In this document: positions 18,649 to 28,378 of the stretch, piece after piece
How positions within the stretch are numbered: position 1 is the first letter of the stretch
Layout of the letters: every line of letters starts with the position of its first letter
Source of the DNA: Acinetobacter sp. A47
GTDB lineage: Bacteria; Pseudomonadota; Gammaproteobacteria; Pseudomonadales; Moraxellaceae
Length of the DNA: 64,000 bases
Reading direction: 5' to 3'
Assembly: GCF_000805455.1 (NCBI RefSeq)
Contig: NZ_JSUS01000044.1
Coordinates: 62,001-126,000 of the forward strand
Position numbers and translations under genes: made by a program
Notes under the pieces: generated by a model
Database searches by the model: none
Seen by the model: only the letters and a program-made list of their open reading frames with translations
What the model was told of the DNA's origin: nothing

Positions 18649-19941
18649 TTAATTGTTACTCGCCAATTGGGCGCTATAGCTACGATGCTGGCGGAATACG
18701 ATCAGTGTCGCGATTAAACTGGTGATGGCGGCAAACATCAGCCAGAATGCTGGCATGCTTTTATTGCCTGAAGTCTCGACCAGATAGGTGGCGATCATGG
18801 GCGTAAGCCCACCAAAAATCGAGGTGGCAAAGCTATAAGCCACCGAGAAACCAGCAATGCGGACTGAGCTTGGCATCATCTCGGCCAGTGAAACCACCAG
18901 CGCACCATTGTAGAAGCTATATAACAGGGAGAACCACAATAACACCATGAGCATATGGGTCAGGCTAATGGTCTGGGTGAGCCAGCTGAGTAAAGGGTAG
19001 GCACTGATAAAAATAAGACAGGTGGTCATGATTAACAGTGGCTTACGGCCAAACTTATCGGAGAGATGACCGCCAACTGGTAACAGGATGAAGTTGCTAA
19101 GCCCGACCATGATGGTGGCAATCAGGCTTTCCGCCCGGGTCAAATGCAGCACTTCTTTGCCGTAGGTCGGGGTATAGACGGTAATGAAGTAGAACATGGT
19201 GGTCGTGGTCGCAACCATGCAGACACCTGCCAGTACAATTTTCCAGTTGGCGGCCAGGGTACTGAGAATTTGTCGGGTACTTGGATGTTCTTTACGAGAG
19301 GCAAAAGCTTCGGTTTCGGCCAGTGACTTACGCAGCCAGAAAATAAAGGGAATAATGGCACAGCCGACAAAGAAGGGAATGCGCCATGCCCATGCATCGA
19401 CCTGGGCCTTGGTGAAAATCACACTGACGATATAGCCCAGCACGGCGGCAAAAATCACAGCGACTTGCTGACTGGCAGATTGCCAGCTGGTGATAAAACC
19501 ACGGTTATGAGGCTCGGCAATTTCAGCCAGATAAACTGAAACCCCGCCAAGTTCTACCCCGGCCGAAAATCCCTGGGCAAGACGGCCTGCAAAAATCAGC
19601 ACCGTGGCTGCGAAGCCAATACTGGCGTAGCTCGGAGTAAATGCAATAATCAAAGAACCAAAGGCCATAATGCTCAAGGTGACCATCAGACCTTTGCGGC
19701 GACCGATCCGGTCGACATAGGGGCCAAGTACCAGCGCACCGATGGGACGCATCAGAAAACTGACTGCAAACACCAGAAAGGTCTTCATCAGTGCGGCATA
19801 ACTGCTATCGGAATGGAAGAAAGTCTCGCCGATGGCCTGTGCATAAAGACCGAACAGAAAGAAGTCGTATTGTTCAAGAAAATTCCCGCTGGTCACGTTG
19901 AAAATGGCACGGACACGAGATGGTGATTGGCTAGTTTGCAC
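18649..19941 (-). CDS. MFS transporter, metabolite:H+ symporter family (probably citrate or tricarballylate)
   Basis: The 430-residue protein has 12 hydrophobic helices and the MHS-family signatures SGNFLEQYDFFLFG, RPIGALVLGPYVDRIGRRKG and AGRLAQGFSAGVELGGVSVYLAEIA (glycine-rich helix 4-5 region). It most resembles CitA/TcuC-type proton symporters for tricarboxylates; the substrate is inferred from family only. It starts with GTG preceded by a GGAGCG ribosome binding site. It is monocistronic and convergent with pap. Inner membrane. Confidence 0.88.
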   Translation of the reverse strand: MQTSQSPSRVRAIFNVTSGNFLEQYDFFLFGLYAQAIGETFFHSDSSYAALMKTFLVFAVSFLMRPIGALVLGPYVDRIGRRKGLMVTLSIMAFGSLIIAFTPSYASIGFAATVLIFAGRLAQGFSAGVELGGVSVYLAEIAEPHNRGFITSWQSASQQVAVIFAAVLGYIVSVIFTKAQVDAWAWRIPFFVGCAIIPFIFWLRKSLAETEAFASRKEHPSTRQILSTLAANWKIVLAGVCMVATTTTMFYFITVYTPTYGKEVLHLTRAESLIATIMVGLSNFILLPVGGHLSDKFGRKPLLIMTTCLIFISAYPLLSWLTQTISLTHMLMVLLWFSLLYSFYNGALVVSLAEMMPSSVRIAGFSVAYSFATSIFGGLTPMIATYLVETSGNKSMPAFWLMFAAITSLIATLIVFRQHRSYSAQLASNN

Positions 19942-20155
19942 AACGACGCTCCATCATCTATTTATCGTCAAGATGTGGAGATTAAAAATACAATCTTTAT
20001 GAAAGCTTAAAAAATTAAGTGAATATTAACGTAATTGTGGTGTTTTTTTATTGAACTGTTACTGGCGTGTAAGCACGGCGTGGGTCAGTTTGGGCACAAT
20101 CCCGGCCATTGAAAGGCAGGGCACCACCCGCGAGTGCCAGTAGTCTTAGTTGTTC

Positions 20156-20185
20156 AAAAAAGCAGGTATATAGCCATACCTGCTT
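20156..20185 (-). terminator. Intrinsic terminator of the 20.2-20.7 kb gene
   Basis: On the minus strand a 10-bp stem (AAGCAGGTAT / ATACCTGCTT, six-base loop) is followed by a run of T, ten bases beyond the stop codon. Confidence 0.88.
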
Positions 20186-20194
20186 GAATCTGAT

Positions 20195-20701
20195 TTAGGC
20201 AACAATGGTATTGCGGCTTTTTTGCTGAATCCGTTTGGCAAGATTATAGCAATCCTGTACATGGGCCTCGGTGATTTTACGCATCATGAAATAGCCCAGA
20301 CTGGCAGCGACCAGTTGCCCACCCAGCGGAATAAACTTGGTCACCTGTTTGGTGGCAATCTTGGTAAAAAAGCCGTTAAAAGACTTTTTCATGGCGGTAC
20401 GTGCCACCACAAACCCGGAAAATTCAAACCCGCGTTTACGCAGCTCATCCCAGTGAATTTTTTTGGTTGCCGGATCATAGACACTGATATGTTCCGGGGC
20501 CAGCCCAAAGCGGGCATTAATATGCGGAATAATCTGGGTCAGCATGCCCAGATCGACCACCACATCAAAGAACGGAATCGGTACAATGGCAGCTCCTGCT
20601 GACCAGTAAGCACGTTTTTTAGTGAGTTCCAAACATTCATCACGAATTTGTTCCAAGTTCAGGCTTGGGTCAATCGAATCAGGAATTTTTTCAATTTTCA
20701 T
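20195..20701 (-). CDS. Small DUF697-like membrane-associated protein
   Basis: The 168-residue protein has two amphipathic or hydrophobic segments (AAIVPIPFFDVVVDLGML and FIPLGGQLVAASLGYFMM) like the C-terminal DUF697/YcjF-type domain that accompanies dynamin-like or Era-like GTPases, but no GTPase domain is present. I start at ATG 20701 (MKIEKIPDS), which has AGG seven or so bases upstream, rather than an in-frame ATG at 20737. Monocistronic with its own terminator. Function unknown. Confidence 0.65.
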   Translation of the reverse strand: MKIEKIPDSIDPSLNLEQIRDECLELTKKRAYWSAGAAIVPIPFFDVVVDLGMLTQIIPHINARFGLAPEHISVYDPATKKIHWDELRKRGFEFSGFVVARTAMKKSFNGFFTKIATKQVTKFIPLGGQLVAASLGYFMMRKITEAHVQDCYNLAKRIQQKSRNTIVA

Positions 20702-20891
20702 AAAGTTATACCTAAAGTCTATCCCTTGATAGTACATTCAACCGTATTGAATGGTGAATTTCAAAACAATTTTTTTGTTGGATTGTGTATTTAACGTGAC
20801 TTCATGAGATGAAGCTGAATGCTGTATAGTGAGCATTATGGACGGTTTCGTGCAACAAAATGATCATTTTTTGATGAGGTTATATTAATAC

Positions 20892-23800
20892 ATGGGTATT
20901 CATGTTATTCAAAGTCAACGCCTTGACGTGTTACTGCAAGGTGTGATGGCATCAATGACCCAGCCTGCCACCTCACCGTTTCAGGTCTTTAAAACCCAGC
21001 ATTTTATTGTGCCAGGTCCAGCGCAACAACAGTGGCTTACCCAGAAAATTGCCGAACAGCAGGGCATGACTGCCAATTACCAGTTTCATCAGCGTATTCG
21101 CGGTTTTCAATGGTATGCCTACCAGCAGGTGCTTGAAAATAAGGAACAGGTACGCAAGGCCAATATTCCCCGGCTGATCATGAAATGGCGTATTCATCAG
21201 GCCTTGCAGCCCTTTATCCGGACAGATCAGATTAGCCTGTCGCCTGATCATCCCCTCTACTCGATTGTACAGCGTATTTATGACAGTGCCGACCAGTTAG
21301 CGCAGGGCACAGAAAAACAGTTAAAAAAACAAAGCATGCTGTATTGGGTCGCAGAACAGGTATCGCAACTTTTCAATAACTACATGATTTACCGGGGGCA
21401 TTGTCAAAAAGGTTGCCAGCAGCAATGTCATTGTCCGAGTAACTGGCTTTCGGTCTGGGGACAGAACAAGGCACTGGATATCGAACAGCTGATGTCGAGA
21501 ACCGATCAGCAGACGACTGCCTTCAGTCTGAACCAGACCCGGCAACTCGAAGCATGGCAGCGCTGGCTATGGCAAAACTATTTCCATGATGACTTTATCG
21601 AAATGCAACGTATTGATACTGACTTCTGGAACCTGCTGGACAATGTGCAGACCCGGGAAAAGGCGTTGGCACAGTTGCCGGATCAGGTGACGGTTTTTAC
21701 CATACTTGACCTGCCGCCCAGCCAGCTGCAGTTTTTACGCCGTTTGGGCCAGTATCTGGATGTCGTGATTCTGCACTATAACCCGTCGCAGGAATACTGG
21801 GCAGATAGCGTCGATCCCTTATGGAAACAACGCTATGATCTCGGGGTGAAGGAACGTTTTATTGCCAGACATCCCAAGGCCACCGATGCAGAGATTGCCG
21901 CTTTTTTTGAAAGTTTCAGTCTGGGTTTTAATGCCTTGAACCGTGAATCGCGTCATCCCTTGCTGACGCGTTTAGGCAAGCAGGCACGCGATCACTTCTC
22001 GTTGTTGTCGCAACTTGCCACCGGTGAGGAAGGGAAATGGGTCGATGCCTTTGAAGATTATTTTCCGGAAACCTTGTTAGGCAAAATCCAGTCGGATATT
22101 TTTTATCTGGCTGAACCGCTGCCTGAACAATATGAACTGGCATCCGAAGATCAGTCGGTGCAGTTTCATGTCTGCCATTCCAGCTTGAGACAGCTCGAAG
22201 TATTAAAAGAGCAACTGTTACATTGGTTGTCACAAGCAGATCCAGTACCGCGCCGTCCCAGTGATATCCTGATCCTGACCCCGGATCTGGCCGAGCTTGA
22301 ACCGCTCATCCGTAGCGTATTTCCTGCCGTAGCCAATGATCATGATGTGTTTTTACCGGTTAAAATTGCGGGTGTGGCGCAACTTGACGCACTGAATGCC
22401 TGGCGGGCAGTTCTGGGCCGCCTGCAACTGACGCAAACCCGCCTGACCCAGGACGACTTTGCCGACTGGCTGAACCTGTCGGCAACCCAGCAACGTTATG
22501 GACTGGATTATACGCAGGCACAACGTATCCTGACCCTATTAAATGAAGCCGGTTTTAAACGTGGTCTGGATGAAGAACATCTCAAGCAGAGCTTAAGTCG
22601 TGATGATCAGGATTACCGTTATAGTTTAAAGTTTGCCTTGGACCGTCTGGCCCTGGGCATTGCCGTGCCTGCACATGTGATGGTGCAGCAAACCCTGAGC
22701 TATGCCGGGGTGCAGCCTGATGATTTTGAACTGATCGGCATCCTGATCCAGATCTATCAGGATTTGTCGCTGCGACGGCACTGGTTGGCAGCGCATGAAC
22801 AGGGGCAGCGTTTACCGGTAGAAACCTGGCTGAAACGCCTCAAAGCCGATGTTCAGGAGTTTGAGCAGGCCGGTATTGTGGCATTGAAAGCCGTGCGCGA
22901 GATTATCCAGAAGCAGGAGCGTATGCTGACGCTGGCGAGCTATTATGAAGAGATGGAAAGCCAGTTACGCCAGATTTCTTTGCCCTTGCCCTATATTATT
23001 GAAGAAATCCAGCGTACGCTGCAAAGCCAGTCTGCCCAGGTTGAACCGACCGGACAGATTACCTTTAGCCAGATTGGCCAGATCCGTCCGATACCCTATC
23101 GGCTGATTGTGATGCTGAATCTGGATACCGGAAAGTTTCCAAACCGCGATAGTCATATTCCTTTTGACTTGATGGATGCCTTACGGCAGCAACTGGGGGA
23201 TCGTTCCCGTCTGGAAGATGATCAGGGCGCCTTTCTGGATGCCGTCTTGCTGGCACAGGAACAATTATGGCTGTTCTATAATGGTTTTGATATGAATGAT
23301 GGGGAAGTGCGGGAACCCTCCAGTGTGTTACAGCATTTCCGTGACCATCTGGCATTGATTATAAAGCCAACCATAGCAAACGAAGACCAGAATAGCCCTG
23401 CGCTCCAGCAGCGCCTGAACGCGTTTAACGCCTTGCAACTGCCGTCCCAGCTTTATCCGCTATACCATATCCATCGCCTGCAACCTTTTGATCCACTTGG
23501 TTTTATGGCCGAGCAAGCACATGTCCGCTTTCAGGACCAGTGGTTTAAGGTGGCCACGCAAATCCAGCAGGACAAGGGCGACAGGTCAGCCTGGGTCAAT
23601 ACGATTTATCCACTTGAACATGATCAAATGTTATTTCTGGATGGCCAGCAATGGATTCAGGACGTCACTTTCCCGGCCCGCCTCTACCTCAAGACGCTGG
23701 GGGTTGAAAACCTGAGCGCCACAGAACTGGTGGACCAGGCCGAGCCTTTATTGCTTGATGGTCTGGGAAAATATGCTGTGCGGCATTTTCTCCAGCAGCA

Positions 23801-24539
23801 GGATGACCCGACCTCGGTACAATTATTACAAGATCGTTTACCGGTCGGCAAAGTCCAGCAAAGTGCCTGGCAGCAGAGCTGTCTGGAACAACAGCGGCTA
23901 CTGGAACGGTTGCAGCAATATGCCGCAGCACCAACCGAAACGACCCAGCGCGTTTGGCGCGTATCCAAACATTTACAGATCGGCTGTACCACCCCGAAAC
24001 ACCCTGGACAGGACTGGGTCAGTCTGGATGCTTCCAGTGCGCGGGCAAAACGTCTTGCCAGAGTCTGGCTCGAATATCTGTTATGGCTGACCCTGCTCGA
24101 TCATGACACCGCAGCGGAAAAACGCCGTATCGTGGTGTTTAGTGACCAGACCGTGATTTGTGAAGGCTTAAGTTCTCAGCAAGCGCAAACTTATTTGCAG
24201 GGCTGGCTGGAGCTGTGGCAGCATGCACAACAGCAACCTGTGGTATTGCCGTCAGCCCTGATCTTAAAGCCGCTGGAGAAAGGTAAACGGCATGAATGGA
24301 TTGCCCAGGAGGCAAAACAGGTGTTGATGGAAGACAGCCTGAAGCAGCTATTAAAAGACTGGAATGATACGGGCGACTTTTCCGGCTTTGATATGACCCG
24401 CAATGAAGCCTGCAAATTGCATCGGGACTGGCAGTTTATTTTGCAGGAACAGGATGCCGCAGCATTATTACAATATGCTTGTGATCACTATTCCTATACC
24501 CTATATCAACCGGTTTTTGAATTTTTACGTGTGGAGTAA
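20892..24539 (+). CDS. recC: Exodeoxyribonuclease V subunit gamma
   Basis: The 1215-residue RecC has the N-terminal helicase-like fold without ATPase motifs (HVIQSQRLDVLLQG; FIVPGPAQQQWLTQ), the QIRPIPYRLIVMLNLDTGKFP segment and the C-terminal nuclease-like domain that scans for Chi. RecBCD loads RecA at double-strand ends and degrades foreign linear DNA. It is the first gene of a recC-recB-recD run, three bases ahead of recB. The Chi-recognition residues could not be checked by eye. Slightly longer than the E. coli protein (1122). Confidence 0.95.
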   Translation: MGIHVIQSQRLDVLLQGVMASMTQPATSPFQVFKTQHFIVPGPAQQQWLTQKIAEQQGMTANYQFHQRIRGFQWYAYQQVLENKEQVRKANIPRLIMKWRIHQALQPFIRTDQISLSPDHPLYSIVQRIYDSADQLAQGTEKQLKKQSMLYWVAEQVSQLFNNYMIYRGHCQKGCQQQCHCPSNWLSVWGQNKALDIEQLMSRTDQQTTAFSLNQTRQLEAWQRWLWQNYFHDDFIEMQRIDTDFWNLLDNVQTREKALAQLPDQVTVFTILDLPPSQLQFLRRLGQYLDVVILHYNPSQEYWADSVDPLWKQRYDLGVKERFIARHPKATDAEIAAFFESFSLGFNALNRESRHPLLTRLGKQARDHFSLLSQLATGEEGKWVDAFEDYFPETLLGKIQSDIFYLAEPLPEQYELASEDQSVQFHVCHSSLRQLEVLKEQLLHWLSQADPVPRRPSDILILTPDLAELEPLIRSVFPAVANDHDVFLPVKIAGVAQLDALNAWRAVLGRLQLTQTRLTQDDFADWLNLSATQQRYGLDYTQAQRILTLLNEAGFKRGLDEEHLKQSLSRDDQDYRYSLKFALDRLALGIAVPAHVMVQQTLSYAGVQPDDFELIGILIQIYQDLSLRRHWLAAHEQGQRLPVETWLKRLKADVQEFEQAGIVALKAVREIIQKQERMLTLASYYEEMESQLRQISLPLPYIIEEIQRTLQSQSAQVEPTGQITFSQIGQIRPIPYRLIVMLNLDTGKFPNRDSHIPFDLMDALRQQLGDRSRLEDDQGAFLDAVLLAQEQLWLFYNGFDMNDGEVREPSSVLQHFRDHLALIIKPTIANEDQNSPALQQRLNAFNALQLPSQLYPLYHIHRLQPFDPLGFMAEQAHVRFQDQWFKVATQIQQDKGDRSAWVNTIYPLEHDQMLFLDGQQWIQDVTFPARLYLKTLGVENLSATELVDQAEPLLLDGLGKYAVRHFLQQQDDPTSVQLLQDRLPVGKVQQSAWQQSCLEQQRLLERLQQYAAAPTETTQRVWRVSKHLQIGCTTPKHPGQDWVSLDASSARAKRLARVWLEYLLWLTLLDHDTAAEKRRIVVFSDQTVICEGLSSQQAQTYLQGWLELWQHAQQQPVVLPSALILKPLEKGKRHEWIAQEAKQVLMEDSLKQLLKDWNDTGDFSGFDMTRNEACKLHRDWQFILQEQDAAALLQYACDHYSYTLYQPVFEFLRVE

Positions 24540-24542
24540 GAC

Positions 24543-27500
24543 ATGAACGCGCGCTATCCGGTGTCTTTTCAACCCATTCGTGACATTCAGTTTGAGGGCC
24601 TGCATCTGATTGAAGCTTCGGCCGGAACTGGCAAGACCTATACCTTGTCCAGTTTGATGGTACGGATTTTTTTAGAAAAATATCTGCCGAATCAGGTCAT
24701 TGCCACCACTTTTACCCGTGCTGCCGCTGCCGAGCTGAAAAGTCGTATCCGTTTACGTCTGGTGGAGATGCAACACTATCTGGAACCGCTTCGGACGGTG
24801 CTGGAACAGGATATTCAGGCCTTGGCTGCACAAGAGTCAGACCCGCTTAAACAGCAGATTTTGCAGACGTTTGCACCGCGTATTGCCTATGCCTGCGAAC
24901 GCTTGAAACTGGTGATTGACCAGCTCGATGAACTGTTTGTCGGGACGCTGGACAGCTTTAGCCAGAAGCTGCTCAGGGAGTTTGCCTTTGAAAGTGGCAA
25001 GATTGAAGCTGCGCAGATTACGGACGATGCGAAAAGCTATACCCGCCAGTTAATTCATGATGTATTGCGTGAATGGATTCAGGCACAACCGCAACAGGTG
25101 ATTGATGCACTCTATACGGTAGGTGGTCTGAAAAGCGTAGACCATTTTGTGGCGATGGTGGAAAGCTCCCTGAATTTTAGCTCGGCCCAGTTCAAGCTGC
25201 CTGCCATGCCCGAGATCGAGCTGGCCCAACTACAGCAATGGCAGCAGCAGGCTCAACAGATCGAGCTGGAGAGGCTTGCAGATTACTTTCAGCTGGATGG
25301 CGTACATTATGCCCATATCAATGGCAGCTCTTTTCGTAATCATGCTTTCCACAAACTGTTCAGCATACATTGTCCGGCATTGTTAAATGCCTTGAAGCAA
25401 GCGACACCGATACAGGTATTTGATGCCTGTTTTGAGGCAGATCGTGATGCCTTGTTCAAATTTTTAGACAAGCTCGACAGCCAGAAAATTTTTAAGAAAT
25501 GTCCCGCCGAAATCAGTGACGGATTTTATCAGCATCCCGTGACTGTGCAGTTACAGGCACTTGGTCAGGCGTTACAAAAAAATCAGCAACAATTTGAACA
25601 GTTACAGGTGTATTTAAAAGCCTACCTGTGTGTTGAGGTCAAAAAACGCTTGCCACAAGTGTTACAGCAAAAAGGCGAAACCACCTTTGCCCAGCAGATC
25701 AAGACCCTGTCTGAGGCCTTGAAGGGCGAGCAGGGGCAACGTTTTGCCGTTTTTGTTCAGGCACGTTATCCCTTGATTCTGGTCGATGAATTTCAGGATA
25801 CCAATCAGGATCAGGATGACATGCTGGCCAGTATCTGGCGACATCCGCAGCGCTATCAGAAGGGTTGCATGATCATGGTCGGGGACCGTAAACAGGCAAT
25901 TTACGGTTTCCGTGGCGGTGATATGCTGACCTTCCTCAATGCCCATCAGGATATCATGGCGAAGCAGGGCTGCATCTATAAGCTGATTCATAACCATCGC
26001 TCCGTAAAAGAACTGGTCGACGTGGTAGATAGCCTGTTCCAGCGGCAGACCGATTTTGGTGAACAGGTACTTTATGACCCGATTCAGGCGGGTACACGGC
26101 CTCATCCTGCACTGGTTGAAAATCACCAGATCAATCCTGCCCCCTTGCGCTGGTTGCAGCTCCAGGAGGGTAATGAACAGGCTACACAGGTCGCCTGGAA
26201 GGTTCAGGCGCTGCTCAATCAGGCCCATGCAGGGCAGTTATATCTGCAAGGTGAGGTGCGTAAAGCCATTTGCGAAGATGACATTGCGGTCTTGTCGCGT
26301 AGTCATCGCCAGCTGGATGAGGTGCAATATGCGCTGGAACGCATGGGAATCCGGGTCAATCGCCCCTCCAAACGCAGTGTGTTTGATTCAGCCATTGCAC
26401 AAGATGTCGGGGCATTGCTGACGGCTATTCTGAATCCTTATGATGAAGCCAAATTAAAGCGTGCCTTACTGAGCCGTTTATTCGGTTTTGACTTATCCCG
26501 CCTGCTGGCGCTGGAGCAGAGCGCCGAAGGCTTGAGCCGCTATATCCAGCAACTGGATGAGATCCGGGAAATGTGGCTCAATCAGGGCTTTCTGGCGGCA
26601 TGGCAACGTTGTCTCAACCAGTTTGGCATCTGGCAACAACTGGTGGCAACACAAAGCAAGGACAATGAACGGGCCGTGGTCAACCTGCGCCATCTGACCG
26701 AGCTGCTCAGTCAGCACAGCGAACATGTGCAAGGTATACACAACCTGTATCACTGGTACCTCAAACAGCTGCATTCGCCAAGTGACCGTGAATGGGAACT
26801 GGAACACAAGCTGTCCAGTGAAGCCGGGGTACAGCTGATGACCATTCACCAGTCCAAGGGGCTGGAATATAAAATCGTGTTTTTGCTCGGTGCCAATAAA
26901 CCCTATTCGGAAGTGCAGAAAACCCTGAACTTTTCCACTGCCGAGACGCCGCATCCGGAAACCGGACAGATGCGTACCCAGCGTGTGGTTGCTGTCGCCG
27001 ATAAAAATTTCTTGCAGCAGGCCGAACTGGATCAGCATCAGCAGCGAGCCCTGGCCGAGCAAAACCGCTTGTGGTATGTGGCCCTGACACGTGCCAGCCA
27101 TCGGGTCTACGCGATATTTGAACCGGAAAAAGGCGATAAAAATAAGCTGTCCGGACTGGCTTTCTGGAAGAACCAGGGCGGAGCTTTCCAGCATCCTTGC
27201 TGTGCAGATGAGGCTTTGATGCTGGAACGGCCCTATGCCGCCTATCAGCAGCAAAGCCAGCCCAGATTTCCGGTCGCGGCTCGGCCTTTACCCGAGCAAC
27301 GGTTTTACGCGCGTGGCAAGACCAGTTTCAGTTATCTGGCCCAGCATCTCAAGCACAAGGCCAGCCGTGTTGACAGGCTAGCCAATAACGAGCCGGATTT
27401 TGATCAGGCAGAAGATGAACTGGACCTTGCTGGTAGCCAGAGTGTGGTGACCTCGCAGCCGATTGCCTGGATCAAGCAGTACTTTCCTAAAGGTACGCTG

Positions 27501-28256
27501 GCTGGAAACTTTTTACATGAAATATTCGAGCAGATTGATTTTCAGCGTCCGGACACGTGGATTGAGGAAATTCGCCGCCGTTTTAAAAATACCTATCAAA
27601 GTTTATGGCTGGAACTGCTGGAACAATATCAACAGCAGTTTCCGGAGCAGGCCCAGCCAGAGCAGCAACTGTATCGCTGGATGGCTGAATGGTTGCAGGA
27701 TGTACTGCAAACCCCGCTAAATCAGGGCTTTCAATTAAAGCAACTGGTTGCGGGGCATTATCTGTCCGAGTGTCCTTTCTATCTGGCCTTGTCAGACCGG
27801 GTACTGGCCATGCAGCGTGTGCAGCAGCTATTTGAAGAATACGGCATCCAGATGCCCGAACTGCTCGAGGCGCGGTCTGCCCGCTATCTGAATGGTTCTA
27901 TCGATCTGGTTTACTTCGATGGCCAGCGCTACCATATTGCCGACTATAAAAGTAACTATCTGGGCAGTGACCAGTCCGATTACCAACATGAGCAGATTAA
28001 AGAAAGTATGTCGCTTTCCAGTTACTGGCTACAGGCTGCGTTATATCTGGTGGCATTGCATCGCTATCTCGGGGTGAAATTGCAGCATTACAGCATAGAA
28101 CAGCATCTGGGCGGCGCCTCTTACTTATATGTGCGCGGCATGAACGGACAGGCCCAGCAGGGTTGTCTGTACTGGAAACCTGAAGACGAATTTATCTTGC
28201 GGTTAGATGCAATTCTTGGCTATCTGACTGAGGATAAAGCCGGAAAAATGGTGTAG
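24543..28256 (+). CDS. recB: Exodeoxyribonuclease V subunit beta
   Basis: The 1237-residue SF1A 3'-5' helicase-nuclease has motif I EASAGTGKT (Lys31), motif II LVDEFQDTNQDQ, motif III MVGDRKQAIYGFRGGD, motif V TIHQSKGLEY and motif VI WYVALTRASHR. The C-terminal PD-(D/E)XK nuclease has Asp1121, Asp1134 and Lys1136 in GSIDLVYFD...IADYKSN. All catalytic residues expected for an active helicase and nuclease are present. It starts three bases after recC. Confidence 0.97.
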   Translation: MNARYPVSFQPIRDIQFEGLHLIEASAGTGKTYTLSSLMVRIFLEKYLPNQVIATTFTRAAAAELKSRIRLRLVEMQHYLEPLRTVLEQDIQALAAQESDPLKQQILQTFAPRIAYACERLKLVIDQLDELFVGTLDSFSQKLLREFAFESGKIEAAQITDDAKSYTRQLIHDVLREWIQAQPQQVIDALYTVGGLKSVDHFVAMVESSLNFSSAQFKLPAMPEIELAQLQQWQQQAQQIELERLADYFQLDGVHYAHINGSSFRNHAFHKLFSIHCPALLNALKQATPIQVFDACFEADRDALFKFLDKLDSQKIFKKCPAEISDGFYQHPVTVQLQALGQALQKNQQQFEQLQVYLKAYLCVEVKKRLPQVLQQKGETTFAQQIKTLSEALKGEQGQRFAVFVQARYPLILVDEFQDTNQDQDDMLASIWRHPQRYQKGCMIMVGDRKQAIYGFRGGDMLTFLNAHQDIMAKQGCIYKLIHNHRSVKELVDVVDSLFQRQTDFGEQVLYDPIQAGTRPHPALVENHQINPAPLRWLQLQEGNEQATQVAWKVQALLNQAHAGQLYLQGEVRKAICEDDIAVLSRSHRQLDEVQYALERMGIRVNRPSKRSVFDSAIAQDVGALLTAILNPYDEAKLKRALLSRLFGFDLSRLLALEQSAEGLSRYIQQLDEIREMWLNQGFLAAWQRCLNQFGIWQQLVATQSKDNERAVVNLRHLTELLSQHSEHVQGIHNLYHWYLKQLHSPSDREWELEHKLSSEAGVQLMTIHQSKGLEYKIVFLLGANKPYSEVQKTLNFSTAETPHPETGQMRTQRVVAVADKNFLQQAELDQHQQRALAEQNRLWYVALTRASHRVYAIFEPEKGDKNKLSGLAFWKNQGGAFQHPCCADEALMLERPYAAYQQQSQPRFPVAARPLPEQRFYARGKTSFSYLAQHLKHKASRVDRLANNEPDFDQAEDELDLAGSQSVVTSQPIAWIKQYFPKGTLAGNFLHEIFEQIDFQRPDTWIEEIRRRFKNTYQSLWLELLEQYQQQFPEQAQPEQQLYRWMAEWLQDVLQTPLNQGFQLKQLVAGHYLSECPFYLALSDRVLAMQRVQQLFEEYGIQMPELLEARSARYLNGSIDLVYFDGQRYHIADYKSNYLGSDQSDYQHEQIKESMSLSSYWLQAALYLVALHRYLGVKLQHYSIEQHLGGASYLYVRGMNGQAQQGCLYWKPEDEFILRLDAILGYLTEDKAGKMV

Positions 28257-28294
28257 ATAAAATGTATGAACTTAAATTAAACAAAAGCTTAACT

Positions 28295-28378
28295 TGTGGA
28301 TAAGACTGTTTATAACCTTGTGGACAAGCGTGTGGGTAAGTTTGAGGATAACTCTGTGGAAAAGCATGTGGATGAACA
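28295..28378. repeat. Seven 12-bp tandem units with DnaA-box-like 9-mers
   Basis: 9-mers begin at 28295, 28307, 28319, 28331, 28343, 28355 and 28367, exactly 12 bases apart and all in one orientation. In order they read TGTGGATAA (complement of the consensus DnaA box TTATCCACA), TGTTTATAA, TGTGGACAA, TGTGGGTAA, TGAGGATAA, TGTGGAAAA and TGTGGATGA. The array covers the presumed first 28 codons of recD, where it encodes a four-residue V-D-K-x pattern. Binding by DnaA is an inference from the consensus. Confidence 0.8.

Noticed and set aside
20050..20155. G+C-rich insert downstream of the 20.2 kb gene
   Set aside because: TACTGGC/GCCAGTA flank about 75 bases of richer composition, but no coding frame, known repeat or structure could be supported.
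26493..27254. 253-codon open frame antisense to recB
   Set aside because: It lies wholly inside recB, which has all catalytic motifs; the antisense product has no recognisable domain and the frame is a by-product of codon usage.
28295..28378. CRISPR array
   Set aside because: The units are 12 bases with no unique spacers, and there are no cas genes in the window.
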